Source: Cephalotus follicularis (lineage: Eukaryota > Streptophyta > Magnoliopsida > Oxalidales > Cephalotaceae). Taken from it: a stretch of 64,000 bases of DNA. Below are positions 11,363 through 23,950 of this stretch, piece by piece (the first letter of the stretch is position 1; each line of letters begins with the position of its first letter). The stretch lies in NCBI GenBank assembly GCA_001972305.1, contig BDDD01002039.1, positions 248,001-312,000 on the forward strand. Reading direction: 5' to 3'. A model generated the notes under the pieces. That model did no database searches. It saw only the letters and a list, made by a program, of their open reading frames with translations, and had not been told where the DNA came from. Position numbers and translations under genes: made by a program.

Positions 11363-13030
11363 TGATGGGTGTCGTTAGGCCGAATCAAAATTACCCTAAT
11401 CTAACAATTTAGCAAGTGGAAGTAGGGATCGTTCCCACGAAGAGCTGAAAGGAAATGCTATAAAAATAAAACTTAGAATGCAACTAAACAAAAATAACAA
11501 ATACTAAATTAATTTAATCTAAGCTAGCAATGCAAATAAATAAATTGAAAAGAGAGAATTGATTTGGATTAAACTAATTTAATAATAAAAAAATAAACAA
11601 TTCAAATTAAATAGCTAACGTAAACTAACAAAATAAATAAATAAGAAAAATAATATGAAACAGCAATCCCGTAGATGTGAGAATCCCCGCATTTATATAT
11701 ATATTCAAATTCATGGCACAAGTTTTAGTTTAGCGCAGAAATTTACCGAATTAACCTAGGTACAACCTATCCCGTCAAACCTTGATACCCTCAAAAGGTT
11801 GATTGGTTAAAGGGTGTCTTTGATTAACACAGCAAACTAATGATTTAGCCTAGGTACAACCTATCCTGTCAAACCTTGATACTCTCAAAAGGTTGATTGG
11901 TTAAAGGCTGTCATTGGTTCAATCACATAGAAAAAAATATTACATGTCATTAACACAGATTTTATATATTAAAAATTATTCTCATCAATGTTGTCACTAC
12001 ATTAACAAGAAAAATTGTCTCACAAACATGCAATTAAACTTGAAACCAAAATTGAAATATATATATAACATGGGTTCATCTACATCTAGGGATTAAAATA
12101 CTTAGCCAGACATGACGATGGAAACTGCAATAATCTTCAATAAATTCCCCATCCTTCCACTGCCGGCTGTCATGCGCCTTCTGTCTCAATTGCGTTGCAG
12201 CTCTTGGCCGAAGCCACTGCTCAATTGTCTGCGTTGCTGCTCTTCTTTTTTTACTGCTTTGCTTAATGCTATATATATATATATATATATAGCCGACTTA
12301 CCCTGAAACATAAATTAAAACGTGTAGTGCTCCCATGATTTTTTTTCCTTATTTGACACAGGCGCTGATTGGTTAACGCATGTTGCACGCATGAAATGCA
12401 TGGGCTGATAGGATGTATGGGTTACTTCGGGCGTGTTGCATGTGGGCTGATGACGCATGGAGGCAAGTTGCGTGCTGAAGATATATGGCGTTGGCGCATG
12501 GGCTGAAGTCTTTTGCATTGATGTGTATTTTGCATGGCTGGCTAATGCATTGCATGTGGGTTTGTATGTTGAATGATGGCGCATGGATGAAGACTCTGGC
12601 GAAATTGGGTTGCATGTTGGACGCTGGCATGGAGGCAAGGCTGGACGCTGCTGATGGCGACACGTGGCGACTGCTGGCTTAATGTGTTTCAATATTTGTT
12701 TTCTTGTAATATCTCTTCATTGGATCTTCAGAATGAGTCGACCCAAGAATTAAAAGTGCTTCAAATAATTTTATGAACAAAATGAGCCCAATATTCAATA
12801 TCTTTTGAGCTTTAAATTTTGACTTATCTCGCTTAAGTGGGTGCACTCTTTAACCGAACGTTGACTTCAAACCACTTTAACTCGAAAAGTAACGTTTTAA
12901 CTCCATTTTCTCTTATTCCTCAATAATGAAATAATACCTGAAAATCAAATAAACACAACCACAGTAGTCTATTCCAAGCATAAAAATATAATAAATAAAT
13001 CATTAAAATCACACATTTTTATGCTTATCA
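11363..13030 (-). repeat. Athila-like LTR S3 with adjoining primer-site remnant
   Basis: On the + strand it starts TGATGGGTGTCG and ends TTTTTATGCTTATCA. On the - strand the LTR is followed by AAATTTTGGCGCC (11351-11362), the first part of an Athila-type primer site, and then by foreign sequence. The terminal 70 bases resemble the end of the Athila H LTR, with the shared run CTATTCCAAGCATAAAAATAT. It contains (TA)n at about 12271-12291. No target duplication was found, so it is probably an LTR left by an internal deletion. Confidence 0.68.
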
Positions 13031-14384
13031 GATAGCCACCTTGAACTAATCGCCCGACAGGAATGAGGAATTTCCCATCTCCTCTAAGCCAAAACAACGC
13101 CACAACACATGGCAGGGAAGAAATAAAACAGGAAATGGCATAACTGTAAATAATCCTTTACACAAAACCATTCAAAACTCACCGTTTAACTAAAGGGAAC
13201 ACAACAACACTACCCAAATGCACCGTTCCACTAAAGGAACATAATAGCCACTGCCCAAACGCACCGTTCCGCTAAAGAAACATGTCAGGGGAGGGAGCCA
13301 GGGCAAAGAGCGTAACACTACGTCTTGCCAGGGGTCCTGGGCAGGGGATGCCAACACTACCCAACACAATACGACGTATCACAAGCCAAGCCTGCACCAC
13401 CATCCTAAGACATGCCTTCCCCGGATGAGCCATCCTTGGGCATGTCCTCATTGGATGACCAACCCGGACATATCCACCCCGGGCATGTCCTCCCCGGACA
13501 ACACGTTCTCCTCGGATGTCTCCTCAGACAACATGTTCTCCTCGGACAGAGTCCGACGACAAGTGCCAGACCATAACATAAACCAACCCATCCCTAACAA
13601 CCCTGAGGTCAGGACACGAGCCCCGCAAGTTGACCCCCGCCCTGGGGAGATCCCCCAACCTCGGGTAACCTTCTCGGTAAACAAGCAGAAGATCGTAACA
13701 TAACGTTTCAAGTAAAAACACGAAATCTCTTCATTTAAGCATAATAAATCATCTCAAGAATTCATTATATCATCATTCAAAATAATATATATATTGTTCA
13801 CAAAATATCATCCCCTGTTCAAAAGCCAGGGACCCATACAAAAGAATATCATTTCCTCCCCAGGCCAGGGACCATACAACAAAAGTAATAAAACCCATAT
13901 GCCACATGAATGCACGCAAGGTCAAGCCTGTGAAGCTGGCAGCTCTGCTTATCCCCCGCAGACTACCTTATCAACCCAAAAGACTGCCCTGGCAGCCACA
14001 ACAGCTTCCTCTGTAAAACAACTGGGAGGGGATTAGTCCAAATGACTAGTGAGCAAGAACAAGCATTCTCCAGAGCATCCACAACCATTGGATGCACAAG
14101 GAAACATATATCAGATCATACCCAACTGGGAGAAACAAGAATATATAAAAGGACGATGAAAGAATGTACAACTCAACCACATGACAACATTCAGCTCCTC
14201 GGAGCCTGTCAAGAGAGTCAAATATCAACAAGTATAAGAGTCCAACGAAAGATTTTATCATCATCAACAAATAATAACCGTGTCGGGGACAACAATTAAG
14301 GAAAAGGAAGACAAACACACATCACCACATCCCGTGGTCTGCCGTCATACACCATGACACCACACACACACACCTATCCAGGCC

Positions 14385-14612
14385 TCGCCAGCTATGTCTA
14401 TCCGGACCTCGTCTGCTAGTATCTATCCGGGCCTTGCCCGCTAGTATCTATCCGGGCCTTGCCCGCTATCCACCACAGTATCCGTGGTCTGCCGCCATAC
14501 TAGGCAAAACACACATCAATCCAGGCCTTGCCTGCTAATATCTATCTGGGTCTTGTCCGCTAATATCTATCCGGACCTCGTCCGCTAGAATCTATCCGAG
14601 CCTCAGCTCGCT
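14385..14612. repeat. Minisatellite of about 25-bp units in solo LTR S1
   Basis: Units of the form TATCTATCCGGGCCTTGCCC followed by GCTAG are repeated in two groups, 14395-14475 and 14520-14612, with CGG/TGG and GGCCTTG/GACCTCG variants. A second, looser GGACA/CATGTTCTCCTCGG repeat lies at 13440-13550. Confidence 0.75.
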
Positions 14613-15843
14613 CTCCACCACGGTATCCGTACAACCAGGGGAAACCAAGAAGCAAAACTGCACAATTTCGTGCACCCCTCACAACAGAGGTAAACCAAGG
14701 TATAAGGAGAGAATCATCAACAAGGGTAACAACACATCCGAAGACGAAAATACACAATCCTGAGGACCATCCGAGCTCTCAAGCTTACCCCATATCAAGA
14801 ACACAAATACACAAGATAACCGGGATCCAAATCCCCAAGGAAAACATTCAACCAGAGGATAATAACAGGCACACATAATATCAAATAAAGGAAAGAGAAG
14901 AATGTCCCACTCACAGAAACACCCCACACGTTATCGCCGACCAACCCCGAGATGCTCCGTCTCAGCAACGGGACCGTCGTCTGCAAAACTAACATGAATC
15001 AACCCAGGAAGAAACACAAACACATACATAAACATAACATAACCAGCCAAACCAGGCCATCATCCTCTTCCTTGGTCCGAGCACAACATACCACCATGCC
15101 CTTACCGAGACCAGAGAAGGTAGGAGCTCACCTCCAAAGCTCAAAAGCAAGACAAGATTTCAACGCTCGGCGAAGAAGAAGAAGAAGACAAGAGCTCTCC
15201 CTTTCTTTCTCTTTCTCCAAAAACCGAATTCACTTACCAAGAAGAACTACCAACTCCAACAATTCTTATCCCAACGCAACCTTGGGAACAACAAGTTTCC
15301 TCAAGAAGCTAACTATTAAATCAATATAATAACCCAAACCATCCTTGTCCACATGTTTTAATTAAGCCACTAACCACACAAAATCAACTTAGGTCCATTC
15401 CATGAACCAAACAAAGCCTTAAGTTATAATCCTCTAAAAATAGGTACGGGGTATTACATACGCAGGTCGAATTTGCACAAAGACATCGATGAGTTTAGTG
15501 AAAGACATCGATGTCTTTCTCATATCATTTGAAGGTAGGCTGCAATCCCAGAAAGGACATCAATTCGCACCAAAAGACATCGATGCATTTTCTAGAAACC
15601 CAGAAAAGACATCGATCCTTATGAAAGACATCGACGCTATTCACTTTGTTTCTACAGAATTTGTCAATTCTTCAATCTTTACTCTTTCAATCTCCAATTT
15701 CTACAACTTTGGGTAATATTCATGTACTTTGGCCCTTTTGCTTTTGTACCTGAAAATCAATATAACATTACCAAACTAGTCTATTCCAAGCATAAAAATA
15801 TCACAAATAAATCATTAAAAACAACACATTTTTATGCTAAACA

Positions 15844-15862
15844 AATACCCACATACTTAAAC
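15844..15862 (-). promoter_or_regulatory. Polypurine tract of Athila H
   Basis: The - strand reads AAGTATGTGGGTATT just before the TGTTTAGC start of the 3' LTR. It is partly degraded, since a T interrupts the G run. A better preserved purine tract lies at 16648-16668. Confidence 0.6.
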
Positions 15863-17032
15863 TTTGCTTGTCCTCAAGCAAACATTTTGCTTTCTTTTCA
15901 TTGAACATATTCTTCCACTCTTTTCCATCTGAAATGTCATGGATGGAGCAAACACCAGACACTCAAAGTACTAAGTAGCTTCAGATTAATAATTTTTACT
16001 TTATATCCACTACCGTTGGTTTGAATGACATGATGGAGCAAACACCAGACACCCAAATTACTAAGTAGCTTCATATTTTTACCAACTTTAAATTCGTGCA
16101 AATACTTAGCCTCTTAAGCTTTCTATAAGATCCATGTAGCGAGCTTTCGACCAGTTTCTCTCAAACCAATTGCCTTTAAGGAATTCGGTGTAAAACACCC
16201 TCAAGGTTTAATGACTCGAATGAAATAGGCTACAGACTAAAACTGAATTTAAAGAGGTAAAATAACTTTTTCTTTCTTTCTTTTTTCTCTTTTTTTCTCT
16301 TTTGTCTTTTTTCTCTCTTTTTTTTCTTTTCTTTTTTTTTTCCTAGTGTGTGTGTGTGTGTGTGTATATACATATATGCAAGAACATCAACTCCTTATCA
16401 TGCAAGAACATCAATTCCTTATCATCATTCTCACTAAGATTTATGAAACTTTGAAAAACACACAAGATTGATTTATTTTTCTTTCATTTATCTTTTTAAT
16501 TTTCGCACAAAACTCCTACTTTGAGATGCATTCCTTTTATTTTCCTTGAAAACAAAATTTTTATTATCTCCTATGGGGTTTTTCCATTGTTTCTAAGCAT
16601 ATAAACACTTATTCCTACTTTCAAAATTAAAATGAACATTGGTCTACACCCCCCCCATACTTAAATCTTGCATGTCCTCAATGCAATAAGAACAAACTAA
16701 AGAAATAAAAATGCATGATCAAGAAAATATAGGAAACAATGCAATAAAAAAAAGAACAAAGGGGTAGGGTTTATCGAATTTGATCATGGAGGCTCAAAAT
16801 AAAGAGGCTCATGCAAGTCCATGGCCTCCTCCATCGGCGCAGACGGAAACTCTAAAAATTTCTTCAATCACTGCCCATTTACCTTGAATACGTCTTCAGT
16901 ACCTGGCTTACAAATATCAAAAACACCATGTGAGAAAACATTTGTAACAATATAAGGACCATCCCAACGGGATCGCAATTTTCCGAGGAACAAATATAGA
17001 CGTGAATTATATAAAAGAACCTTGTCTCCTAC
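15863..17032 (-). other. Athila H region between integrase and 3' LTR, non-coding
   Basis: About 1.2 kb with no env-like frame. It holds a long pyrimidine tract (16260-16345), a (TG)n run (about 16347-16364), TA-rich sequence, and a second tract reading AAGTATGGGGGGGGTGTAG on the - strand at 16648-16668. Two 35-45 bp near-copies containing GATGGAGCAAACACCAGACA occur near 15940 and 16030. Confidence 0.6.
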
Positions 17033-17996
17033 TTAAAAAAAATTTCGCAAAAATCGCGCATCATGAAAGGCCTTGGTCTTTTCTTTGAAAATATTCGCAT
17101 TGTCATACGCATCATTTCGAATTTCTTCTAACTCATATAATTGAAGCGCACGATGACTACTCACAGTGGAACGATCAAAATTAAATTGCTTAATAGCCCA
17201 AAAGGTTCGATGTTCCAACTCCATTGGAAGATGACAAGCTTTACCGTATACAAGCCGGTAAGGAGATTGATCAAGGTCGGTTTTGAAAGCGGTTCGATAA
17301 GCCCATAAAGCATCCACAAGTCGCGTGGACCAATCCTTTCTATTGGGGTTGACTGTTTCTTCGAGATTTGCTTGATTTGGCAATTACATACCTCAACTTG
17401 CCCACTTGTTTGAGAATGATATGGTGTAGCGAGCTTGTGAGTAATTCCATACTTTTTCATGAGATCTTCGAAAGAACGATTGCAAAAATGAGCACCCCTA
17501 TCACTGATAATGGCACGTGGGGTACCAAAACGAGAAAAAATATGTTCCTTGAGAAATTTAACAACGATGGAGTTGTCGTTGGTTCGACAAGAAATTGCCT
17601 CTATCCACTTTGAAACATAGTCAACAGCCAGAAGGATATATAAATTCCCAAAGAGTTGAGAAACAGACCCATAAAATCAATACCCTAAACATAAAAAATT
17701 TCAACCGTCAAAATCGGTGTCAAAGGCATCATATTACGTTTCGTCACACTGCCTAAAGATTGACAGGAAGCACAAGCCCTACAGTACTGAAAAGCATATT
17801 TAAAAATGGTCGGCCAATAAAAACCATATTGTAAAACCTTGGCCGCCGTCTTGGTTGGGCCGAAATGGCCACCACATGCCTGATCATGACAAAAAGACAA
17901 AATTGAGTGATGCTCATGATCAGGAACACATCGTCGCAAAATTAAATCCGAACATGCTTTGAAAAGATAAGGATCATCCCAGAAAAAATGTTTCAC
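17033..17996 (-). pseudogene. Athila H integrase (degenerate)
   Basis: The zinc-binding part (17996-17685) shows HEHHSIL, CGGHFGPTKTA and CRACASC, followed by a stop at the start of the core. The core continues in pieces: ITHKLATPYHSQTSGQVEV at 17461-17405 contains the acidic residue of the GQxE motif. The frame then shifts to DWSTRLVDALWAYRTAFKT and continues to 17033 with the chromodomain-less C-terminus typical of Athila. At least one frameshift and several stops exclude function. Confidence 0.85.
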
Positions 17997-19535
17997 TTAC
18001 GAAAGAAACCTACGCTTATCTTGAGCAGACCACTCGGACGGTACACTTCCCGTAACAAGATAATTCACTATGTCCGCATAACATGGTTCGCTCTCAACGA
18101 GCATAAGCTGCTCATCGGGAAAACTTTCATTAATCGGATCATGGACCTTGGGTGCATTGGAGAGTCGGGATAAATGGTCAGCCACCAAATTCTCAGTCCC
18201 TTTCTTGTCTCGAATTTCAACGTCAAATTCTTGGAGAAGCATAACCCATCGGATAAGACGCGCTTTTGCATCTTTTTTACTCATTAAATACCGAATCGTA
18301 GCATGATCAGTATAAACAATGACATGTGATCCTAAAGGATACGATCAGAATTTCTCAAGTGCAAAGACCACAGCTAAAAACTCATTCTCAGTGGTTGTGT
18401 AATTCAATTGCGCATCAGAAAGGGTCCTACTTGCATAATAAATGACGTGAGGCAATTTATTCATTCTTTGTCCGAGAACAGCTCCAATGGCATTATCGGA
18501 AGCGCCACACATAATCTCAAAAGGCTCAGTCCAAATCGGTGGCTGAATGATAGGAGCGAAGGTGAGCTCCTTCTTTAAGCGGTCAAATGCTATAAGGCAC
18601 TCGTCAGAGAAAACAAAATCTTGATCTTTCGCTAGGAGCAAAGTCAAGGGACGTGTGACCTTGCTAAAATCCTTGATAAACCTTCGATAAAAACCAGCAT
18701 GTCCGAGGAATGCTCGAATATCTTTCACATTGCGAGGTGGAGGCAAATGTTTGATGAATTCTATTTCAGCCTTATCAACTTGGATTCCCTCTTTTGACAC
18801 TACATGTCTAAGAACGATTCCTTTCTTCACCATGAAGTTACACTTTTCCCAATTTAACACAAGATTCTTCTCTCTACTTCTTTCAAGCACTAATTTTAGG
18901 TGATGAAGGCATTCAGAAAATGAGGAACCATGCACAGAAAAGTCATCCATAAATACTTCAAGAAAGTCTTCCACCATGTTAGAGAAAATACTCATCATGC
19001 ACATTTGGAAGGTAGCGGAAGCATTGCAAAGGCCAAATGGCATGTGTCGGTAAGTAAATGTTTCGAAGGGGCATGTGAACGTGGTTTTCTCTTGGTCTTG
19101 CAGTGCGATGGGAATTTGATTGTATCCGGAGTACCCATCGAGGAAACAGTAATACACATGACCAGCCAACCTATCTAGCATTTGATCGATGAATGGAAGA
19201 GGAAAATGATCCTTCCAGGTGGCTGTGTTCAACTTGAGGTAGTCAATGCACACCCTCCATCCAATTTGAATTTTAGTAGGGAGTAAATCATTGGTGGATG
19301 ATTGCACTACCATCACTCCGGATTTCTTTGGAACAACATGGACTGGACTCACCCATTGACTATCCGAAATGGAATAAATGATCCCATTGTCCAGCCACTT
19401 CAAGATTTCTTTTTGTATGGCTTCTTTCATCAAGGGATTTGCTCTTCGTTGAGGTTCTCTAGAAGGTTTGGATCCTTTTATGAGATTTATGCGATGCTCG
19501 TAAATAGAATGGCTAATTCTCTTGATGTCAGCCAT
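17997..19535 (-). pseudogene. Athila H reverse transcriptase and RNase H
   Basis: The long frame 19535-18345 contains RT blocks in order: the WVSPVHVVPKKSG entry block, WRVCIDYLKLN, FLDGYSGYNQIPIA, MPFGLCNASATFQ and the catalytic VFMDDFSV. It then has the thumb region (CNFMVKKGI), HAGFYRRFIKDFSK, and RNase H (FEIMCGASDNAIGAVLGQ, ENEFLAVVFALEKF). A TGA at about 18342-18344 ends it. The RNase H and connection continue at 18284-17997 ([27 protein letters not shown]). The first RNase H aspartate of the usual CDASD is glycine here (CGASD). RT is otherwise well conserved. Confidence 0.9.
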
Positions 19536-19652
19536 CGTCCAACCAATTGCCTCTTTATTTTCTTTGAGTAGGAGAATAATCTCTTCTTCCTGACTGGGAG
19601 TAATATTAGATGAGATGATAACAGGAAGAGTTTGGTTTTCACCTAAGAAAGA

Positions 19653-20894
19653 TTATTTTAATGTGGAGGGAAATTCTTTGAGTTCAAGTTTTGGGGGCTC
19701 TTCGATTGATGGTTTAGGTAAAGATGTGGACAAGTGGCCCACTGGCTCTAATGGTTGCATACTAAACGCATCAACGAAATCACCTCCATCGACATCCTCT
19801 AAAACTCGCATGCAGTCATTAAAATTTCCATCAAAATCAATGTCAAAGTGCGTATCAATGTAGTCGGGAAATGCATGGATTGCGTTCACTTCATCAAAAT
19901 CGGCGGAATGCTTACCCAGACGAAAAACATTAAAATCCACAGATGTATTTCCGAAACTTAATTTCATCAGACCATTTCGACAATTTATTAACGCATTATT
20001 AGTCACTAGGAAAGGTCTACCAAGGATAACTGGAATTTGGTCGTTTAGGTTTGTAACCGGCTGGGTGTCTAGAACGACGAAGTCGATAGGAAAGAAAAAC
20101 TTACCAAACTTTATCAAAACATCCTCGATTTTCCCTCGCGGTACCTTCACAAACCTATCCACTAATTGCAATGTCATCGCGGTCGGTCGTAACTCTCCAA
20201 GTCCAAGCTTTTCATAAACTGATTATGGAAACAAATTCACACTTGCTCCTAAATCGAGCAAGGCATGCTCAATTTTGGTGTTTCCAGTAACACAAGAGAT
20301 TGTCGGGCATCCAAGGTCTTTATATTTTCGCATCGTGGGTTGTGAAAACATTGCACTAATGTTGGCTACCAAAAAAACCTTTTTTGGAGTTTGAAGGATC
20401 CTATTTTTAGTGTATAAGTCTTTAAGGACTTTTACGTAAGAGGGCACCTGTTCAATGGCTTCAAGCAATGGAATATTGATTTGAACTTGCTTAAATGTTT
20501 CGATGATCTTTTCCATCGTTGGGGCTTTCTTACTTTGCAATCTTTTTGGAAAGGGAGCTGGTGGGTCAAATGAACTTTTGGGCGCCTCTTTTGGCTGTTT
20601 CTTTTTCTTGTCTTCTTTCCCCTTCCTCGATTCACCTTGCGCATTTAATTGCGTCGGTTGCTTCGATGGGTCAACCAATGGTTCTTGTAAATTTTCTTGC
20701 GCCAAGTGTTCCTCCATTTGCTCGCCCATGTTCTCCGTTTGATCCGCTGGATGGTATTCATTTCCACTCCTTAGGGCAAAAATTTGTTTTGATGGACCTG
20801 AGGAGGAAACTGAATTTTGCGGATTTAATGGTTGTTGGATTTGAGCGGAATGGTTTAAGGCAGTCCTAGGATTCGGGTCAAGTTGGGAGGGCAT
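19653..20894 (-). pseudogene. Athila H gag-protease linker and protease
   Basis: 20894-20223 encodes a Lys/Gln-rich linker (KGKEDKKKKQPKEAP), a helical segment with IPLLEAIEQVPSYVKVLKDL, and the protease active site LLDLGASVNLFP, where the usual DxGA reads DLGA. A stop at 20223 is followed by the rest of the protease (MTLQLVDRFVKVPRGKIEDV, QIPVILGRPFL) to 19653. It sits between gag and RT in the usual Athila order. Confidence 0.85.
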
Positions 20895-21092
20895 TTTTCC
20901 TTTTTCTCTTTAATGTAGAGCGGATGCTAGTTGTGAAATTTGTTTTTCCATGTTATGCTGACTAGTCATCATGGTGCTTATAAGAAGTTCTACGCTCTTT
21001 TCTAAAGACAAAATCCTAGATGTATCATCCCTTTGGTTCGACAAACCTGATGTTTGTTGATTTGAGAATTGATTTTGTGGTGGAAATGATGG

Positions 21093-22211
21093 TCAAATAT
21101 TATTTGAATTTTTTGAGAACCGTGGAAAGGCCTGCTGTGGTGCATACTGGGTAGGGAAACTTAAAGGTTGTCCCAAAAAGTGTGAAGGTGGGGCACCAAC
21201 GCTAGAAGGCTGCCCTGAAAAGCTTGATTGTCCTCGCATGTTTTGCCTTTGACTCCATGAAAAATTTGGATGATTTCGCCAACCCGGATTGTAAGTGTTA
21301 CTATACGAGTTGTATTGATTCATTACGAACACATTCTCAGGAGTATATTGATTGTCAATATAAATTTGGCATTCTTCAAAAACATGATTTGGGGACTGGC
21401 ACCAAGAATACATAGGGGTGCTTTGATCGATTTGATTGACTTGTGTGGAACCCCTTAGTAGTAACTCTAGTATAGTCAGGCGACTTTCTAGCTGTGCCTC
21501 CTTAGCAACTGCTCCTTCTATAACGTACCCTTTACTTGACAGAGCTCTCTCGGAAACTTGAGTTGACTCCCACTCTCTAGTTTGCTCGCCCACATCTAAA
21601 AGGAAATTCCATGCCTCGTTTTCACCAGTGTACGAGGTGAACCCATCAGGACACATAGATTCGACCAATTGGTTGGTCTGGTAATCAATACCTTCGTAGA
21701 TCATTTGGCATAAATGTCACGTGTTCAAACCATGATGAGGACATTCTAAGAGAAAATCCTTAAAACGTTCCATACACCTAGAAAATGACTCATTTGGTTT
21801 TTGATGAAACTGGAGAATGTCGTTCCTAAGTTTATTGGTTTTATGAAGTGGAAAGAATTTCTTTAGGAACGAAACAGTGAAATGGTCCCATGTAGAAATA
21901 GAACCTTTGGGGAAACTGTATAGCCACTTTTTAGCTCCATCTTTTAGAGAAAAATTTATGAAACGCAATTTGATTGCGTCATCCGAGAGTTGTTGAAGTT
22001 TCATGAGGGCGCATACCTCCTCGAACTCATGAAGGAAGAGATATGCATCCTCATTGGATAAACCATGAAAGTGTGGAAGCATACTAATGAAATGAGATTT
22101 TAACTCAAAATTATTCCCTTGAGGTGCGAGCAACATGATACAGGATGGTTGCACTGTCCTCGCGGGATAGAATCTATCGCGCAAAGTTTGGAGTGGCCAT
22201 TCGTCTGCCAT
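21093..22211 (-). pseudogene. Athila H gag (one early stop, then truncated)
   Basis: It starts with MADEWPLQTLRDRFYP about 350 bases after the primer site. It contains the retrotransposon Gag domain, with FHGLSNEDAYLFLHEFEEVC, KKWLYSFPKGSISTWD, FLKKFFP and NESFSRCMERFKDFL. An in-frame TGA follows GLNT at about 21717. The frame reopens as MIYEGIDYQTNQLVES and carries a degenerate zinc knuckle (CQSPNHVFEEC), then a Gln/Pro/Ser-rich tail ending at a stop at 21093. The stop at 21717 replaces the tryptophan-like position expected in relatives. Confidence 0.87.
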
Positions 22212-22563
22212 TTGTGGTTGTTGATTGTTTCGCTTGAGATGATTATTTGTGCCACGTACTCACTCAGTCATAAACAAATAAAAAAAACTAGCTTAACGCA
22301 ATTCTAACTAAAGATAAAATGTAGGTTTTTTTTTTAACGACCTAAATCAAGCTAAATTATTAAAGTTTATGCAGAAAAAACAACTCAGCGAAAATCAGGG
22401 TTTGTTAAAGCTTATGCAAAGATTGTCGGAAATTTGTTTTGAAGCTTATGCAACTCCCTAATTCGGCTACGCTAACAAAATAAAAGAGGACACAAAACAG
22501 AAGAATAAAACACAAATAAATACTACGAATCAGTTGAATAAATTTAAACTAATTTAAAACGTT

Positions 22564-22581
22564 TCCCCGGCAACGGTGCCA
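22564..22581 (-). promoter_or_regulatory. Athila-type primer-binding site
   Basis: The - strand reads TGGCACCGTTGCCGGGGA, the characteristic primer site of Athila elements (complementary to tRNA-Asp in described members). The LTR end lies six bases away. Confidence 0.9.
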
Positions 22582-22587
22582 AAAACT

Positions 22588-23950
22588 TGTTCACGTAAAA
22601 AGAATGTTTTAAAATTTATAGCCGCAAGTGCACGGATCATGCAGTAATAGGTCGAACACAGGGAAATGTTAAACTAGTTGTAATTTATCCAACCTAGGCG
22701 AAGTATGCAAAATCAAGGTTTAATTATTGAAACTACTTCTAATTATGCAAAGTAAGTTAAATAATCAAAACATGGAATTAAGACTTCGAGAATTAAGAAC
22801 ACCAAATTCGAAATACAAAGAAATAAAGCATGCAATTTTAAGATGAATCGAAACAATGAATATAAGTGAAGAAAATATATAATTAAAGAGTGGTTTTATG
22901 GTATAGAAACTCACAATAGATTGTATTGAACAATTCCATTTAATTGAACGATCATACCTTGATAACTGGCGGCAGCTAGGTCGATACAGAGTACGATGGT
23001 GATGACAAAACGTATGAGTAGTCATGCTAGGTCTATACGAAGTACGGCATTGGTGGCAAGACGTATGAGTAGACATGCTAAGTCTATACGAAGTGTGTTC
23101 GTTGTGACAAACCGTATGAGTAGACTCCTTTGATTGAATTAAACCCCATTTATTCACCAACTTTTAACTTCACCGATAAGATGTTTGTGGATTTTAATCA
23201 GATAGACAAAGTGTGTGTGAATGCCGAAAAATTGAAGAACAAATCAAATATTCAAGGATTTTTATTGGTGGAATTGAAACAATAACAATCTAGGCTTGTT
23301 ATTCCCTAAAACCTTGAAGAAAAGTTTAGCTACTAAACATTGTAAAACAAACTAGAATTGATAAAGAAGAAAATAGGGTTTCTACCAGCCTCTCCACACT
23401 GATTTTGGCCGACCTTTTTGTATTTATACATGTAAGATTGATTAAAAACATAAATAACACAATCCTATTTACAAAAATCCGAAAAAAAATCTAACTTTCT
23501 ATTTCTGCTGCAGAAGAAGACGTCGACGCTTTTGCTTGAAGACATCGACGCATTTTGGTGAAAAATATGCAGGTCGAATTTGCACAAAGACATCGATGAG
23601 TTTAGTGAAAGACATCGATGTCTTTCTCGTAGCATTTGAAGGTAGGCTGCAATCCCAGAAAGGACATCGATCTGCACCAAAAGACATCGATGCGTTTTCC
23701 ACAAGCCCAGAAAAGACATCGATCCTTATGAAAGAGATTGATGCTATTCACTCTCTTTCTGCAGAATTTGTCAATTCTTCAATATTTACTCTTTCAATCT
23801 CCAATTTTTACAACTTTGGGTAATATTCATGCACTTTGGCCCTTTTGCTTTCGTACCTGAAAATCAATATAACACAACCAAAGTAGTCTATTCCAAGCAT
23901 AAAAATATCACAAATAAATCATTAAAAACAACACTTTTTTATGCTAAACA
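22588..23950 (-). repeat. Athila H 5' LTR (1363 bp)
   Basis: It begins TGTTCACGTAAAAAG and ends TTATGCTAAACA on the + strand, and is near-identical to the combined left copy. At 23518-23740 it has at least seven TCGA-centred motifs, such as GACGTCGACGC, GACATCGACGC and GACATCGATGTC. It ends next to ATGCC, and Tat A sequence follows. Confidence 0.93.

Larger units (their letters stand above)
11331..15458 (-). mobile_element. Solo LTR S1 of a gypsy-like element, with nested LTR
   Basis: It starts TGTGACGACC and ends GGGGTATTACA on the + strand, so the - strand starts TGTAATACCCCG, a common plant gypsy LTR start. It is flanked by TATGC and TACGC. No internal coding region is present, so it is best read as a solo LTR left by recombination. 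An Athila-like LTR (11363-13030) occupies its left part, leaving about 2.4 kb of its own. Family and orientation are inferred from the end motifs only. Confidence 0.7.
10349..15843 (-). repeat. Athila H 3' LTR, interrupted by a solo LTR
   Basis: The LTR's own parts are 10349-11330 and 15464-15843, together 1362 bp, matching the right LTR. The break carries a target duplication, TATGC at 11326-11330 and TACGC at 15459-15463, flanking 11331-15458. It contains several GACATCGATG motifs, at 15481-15630 and around 11280-11315. Confidence 0.92.
10349..23950 (-). mobile_element. Athila-type Ty3/gypsy retrotransposon H (defective)
   Basis: Both ends are LTRs starting TGTTCA on the + strand and ending TGCTAAACA. 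The flanks are ATGCT (10344-10348) and ATGCC (23951-23955), a target duplication with one change. The Athila primer site lies at 22564-22581. Between the LTRs, on the - strand, come gag, protease, RT-RNase H and integrase remnants. Subtracting the solo LTR nested in its left LTR gives LTR lengths of 1362 and 1363 bp. It lies inside the antisense frame of Tat A. No env-like frame is visible between integrase and the 3' LTR. Confidence 0.92.

Noticed and set aside
12315..12692. 125-codon His/Pro-rich - strand frame in LTR S3
   Set aside because: It lies wholly inside an LTR and derives from repeated GCATGG/TGCATG sequence; no family resemblance.
14385..14612. Possible CRISPR-like array
   Set aside because: Units are contiguous degenerate minisatellite repeats without distinct spacers, in a plant LTR.
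17033..22211. An intact Athila polyprotein
   Set aside because: Several stops and frameshifts separate gag, protease, RT and integrase.
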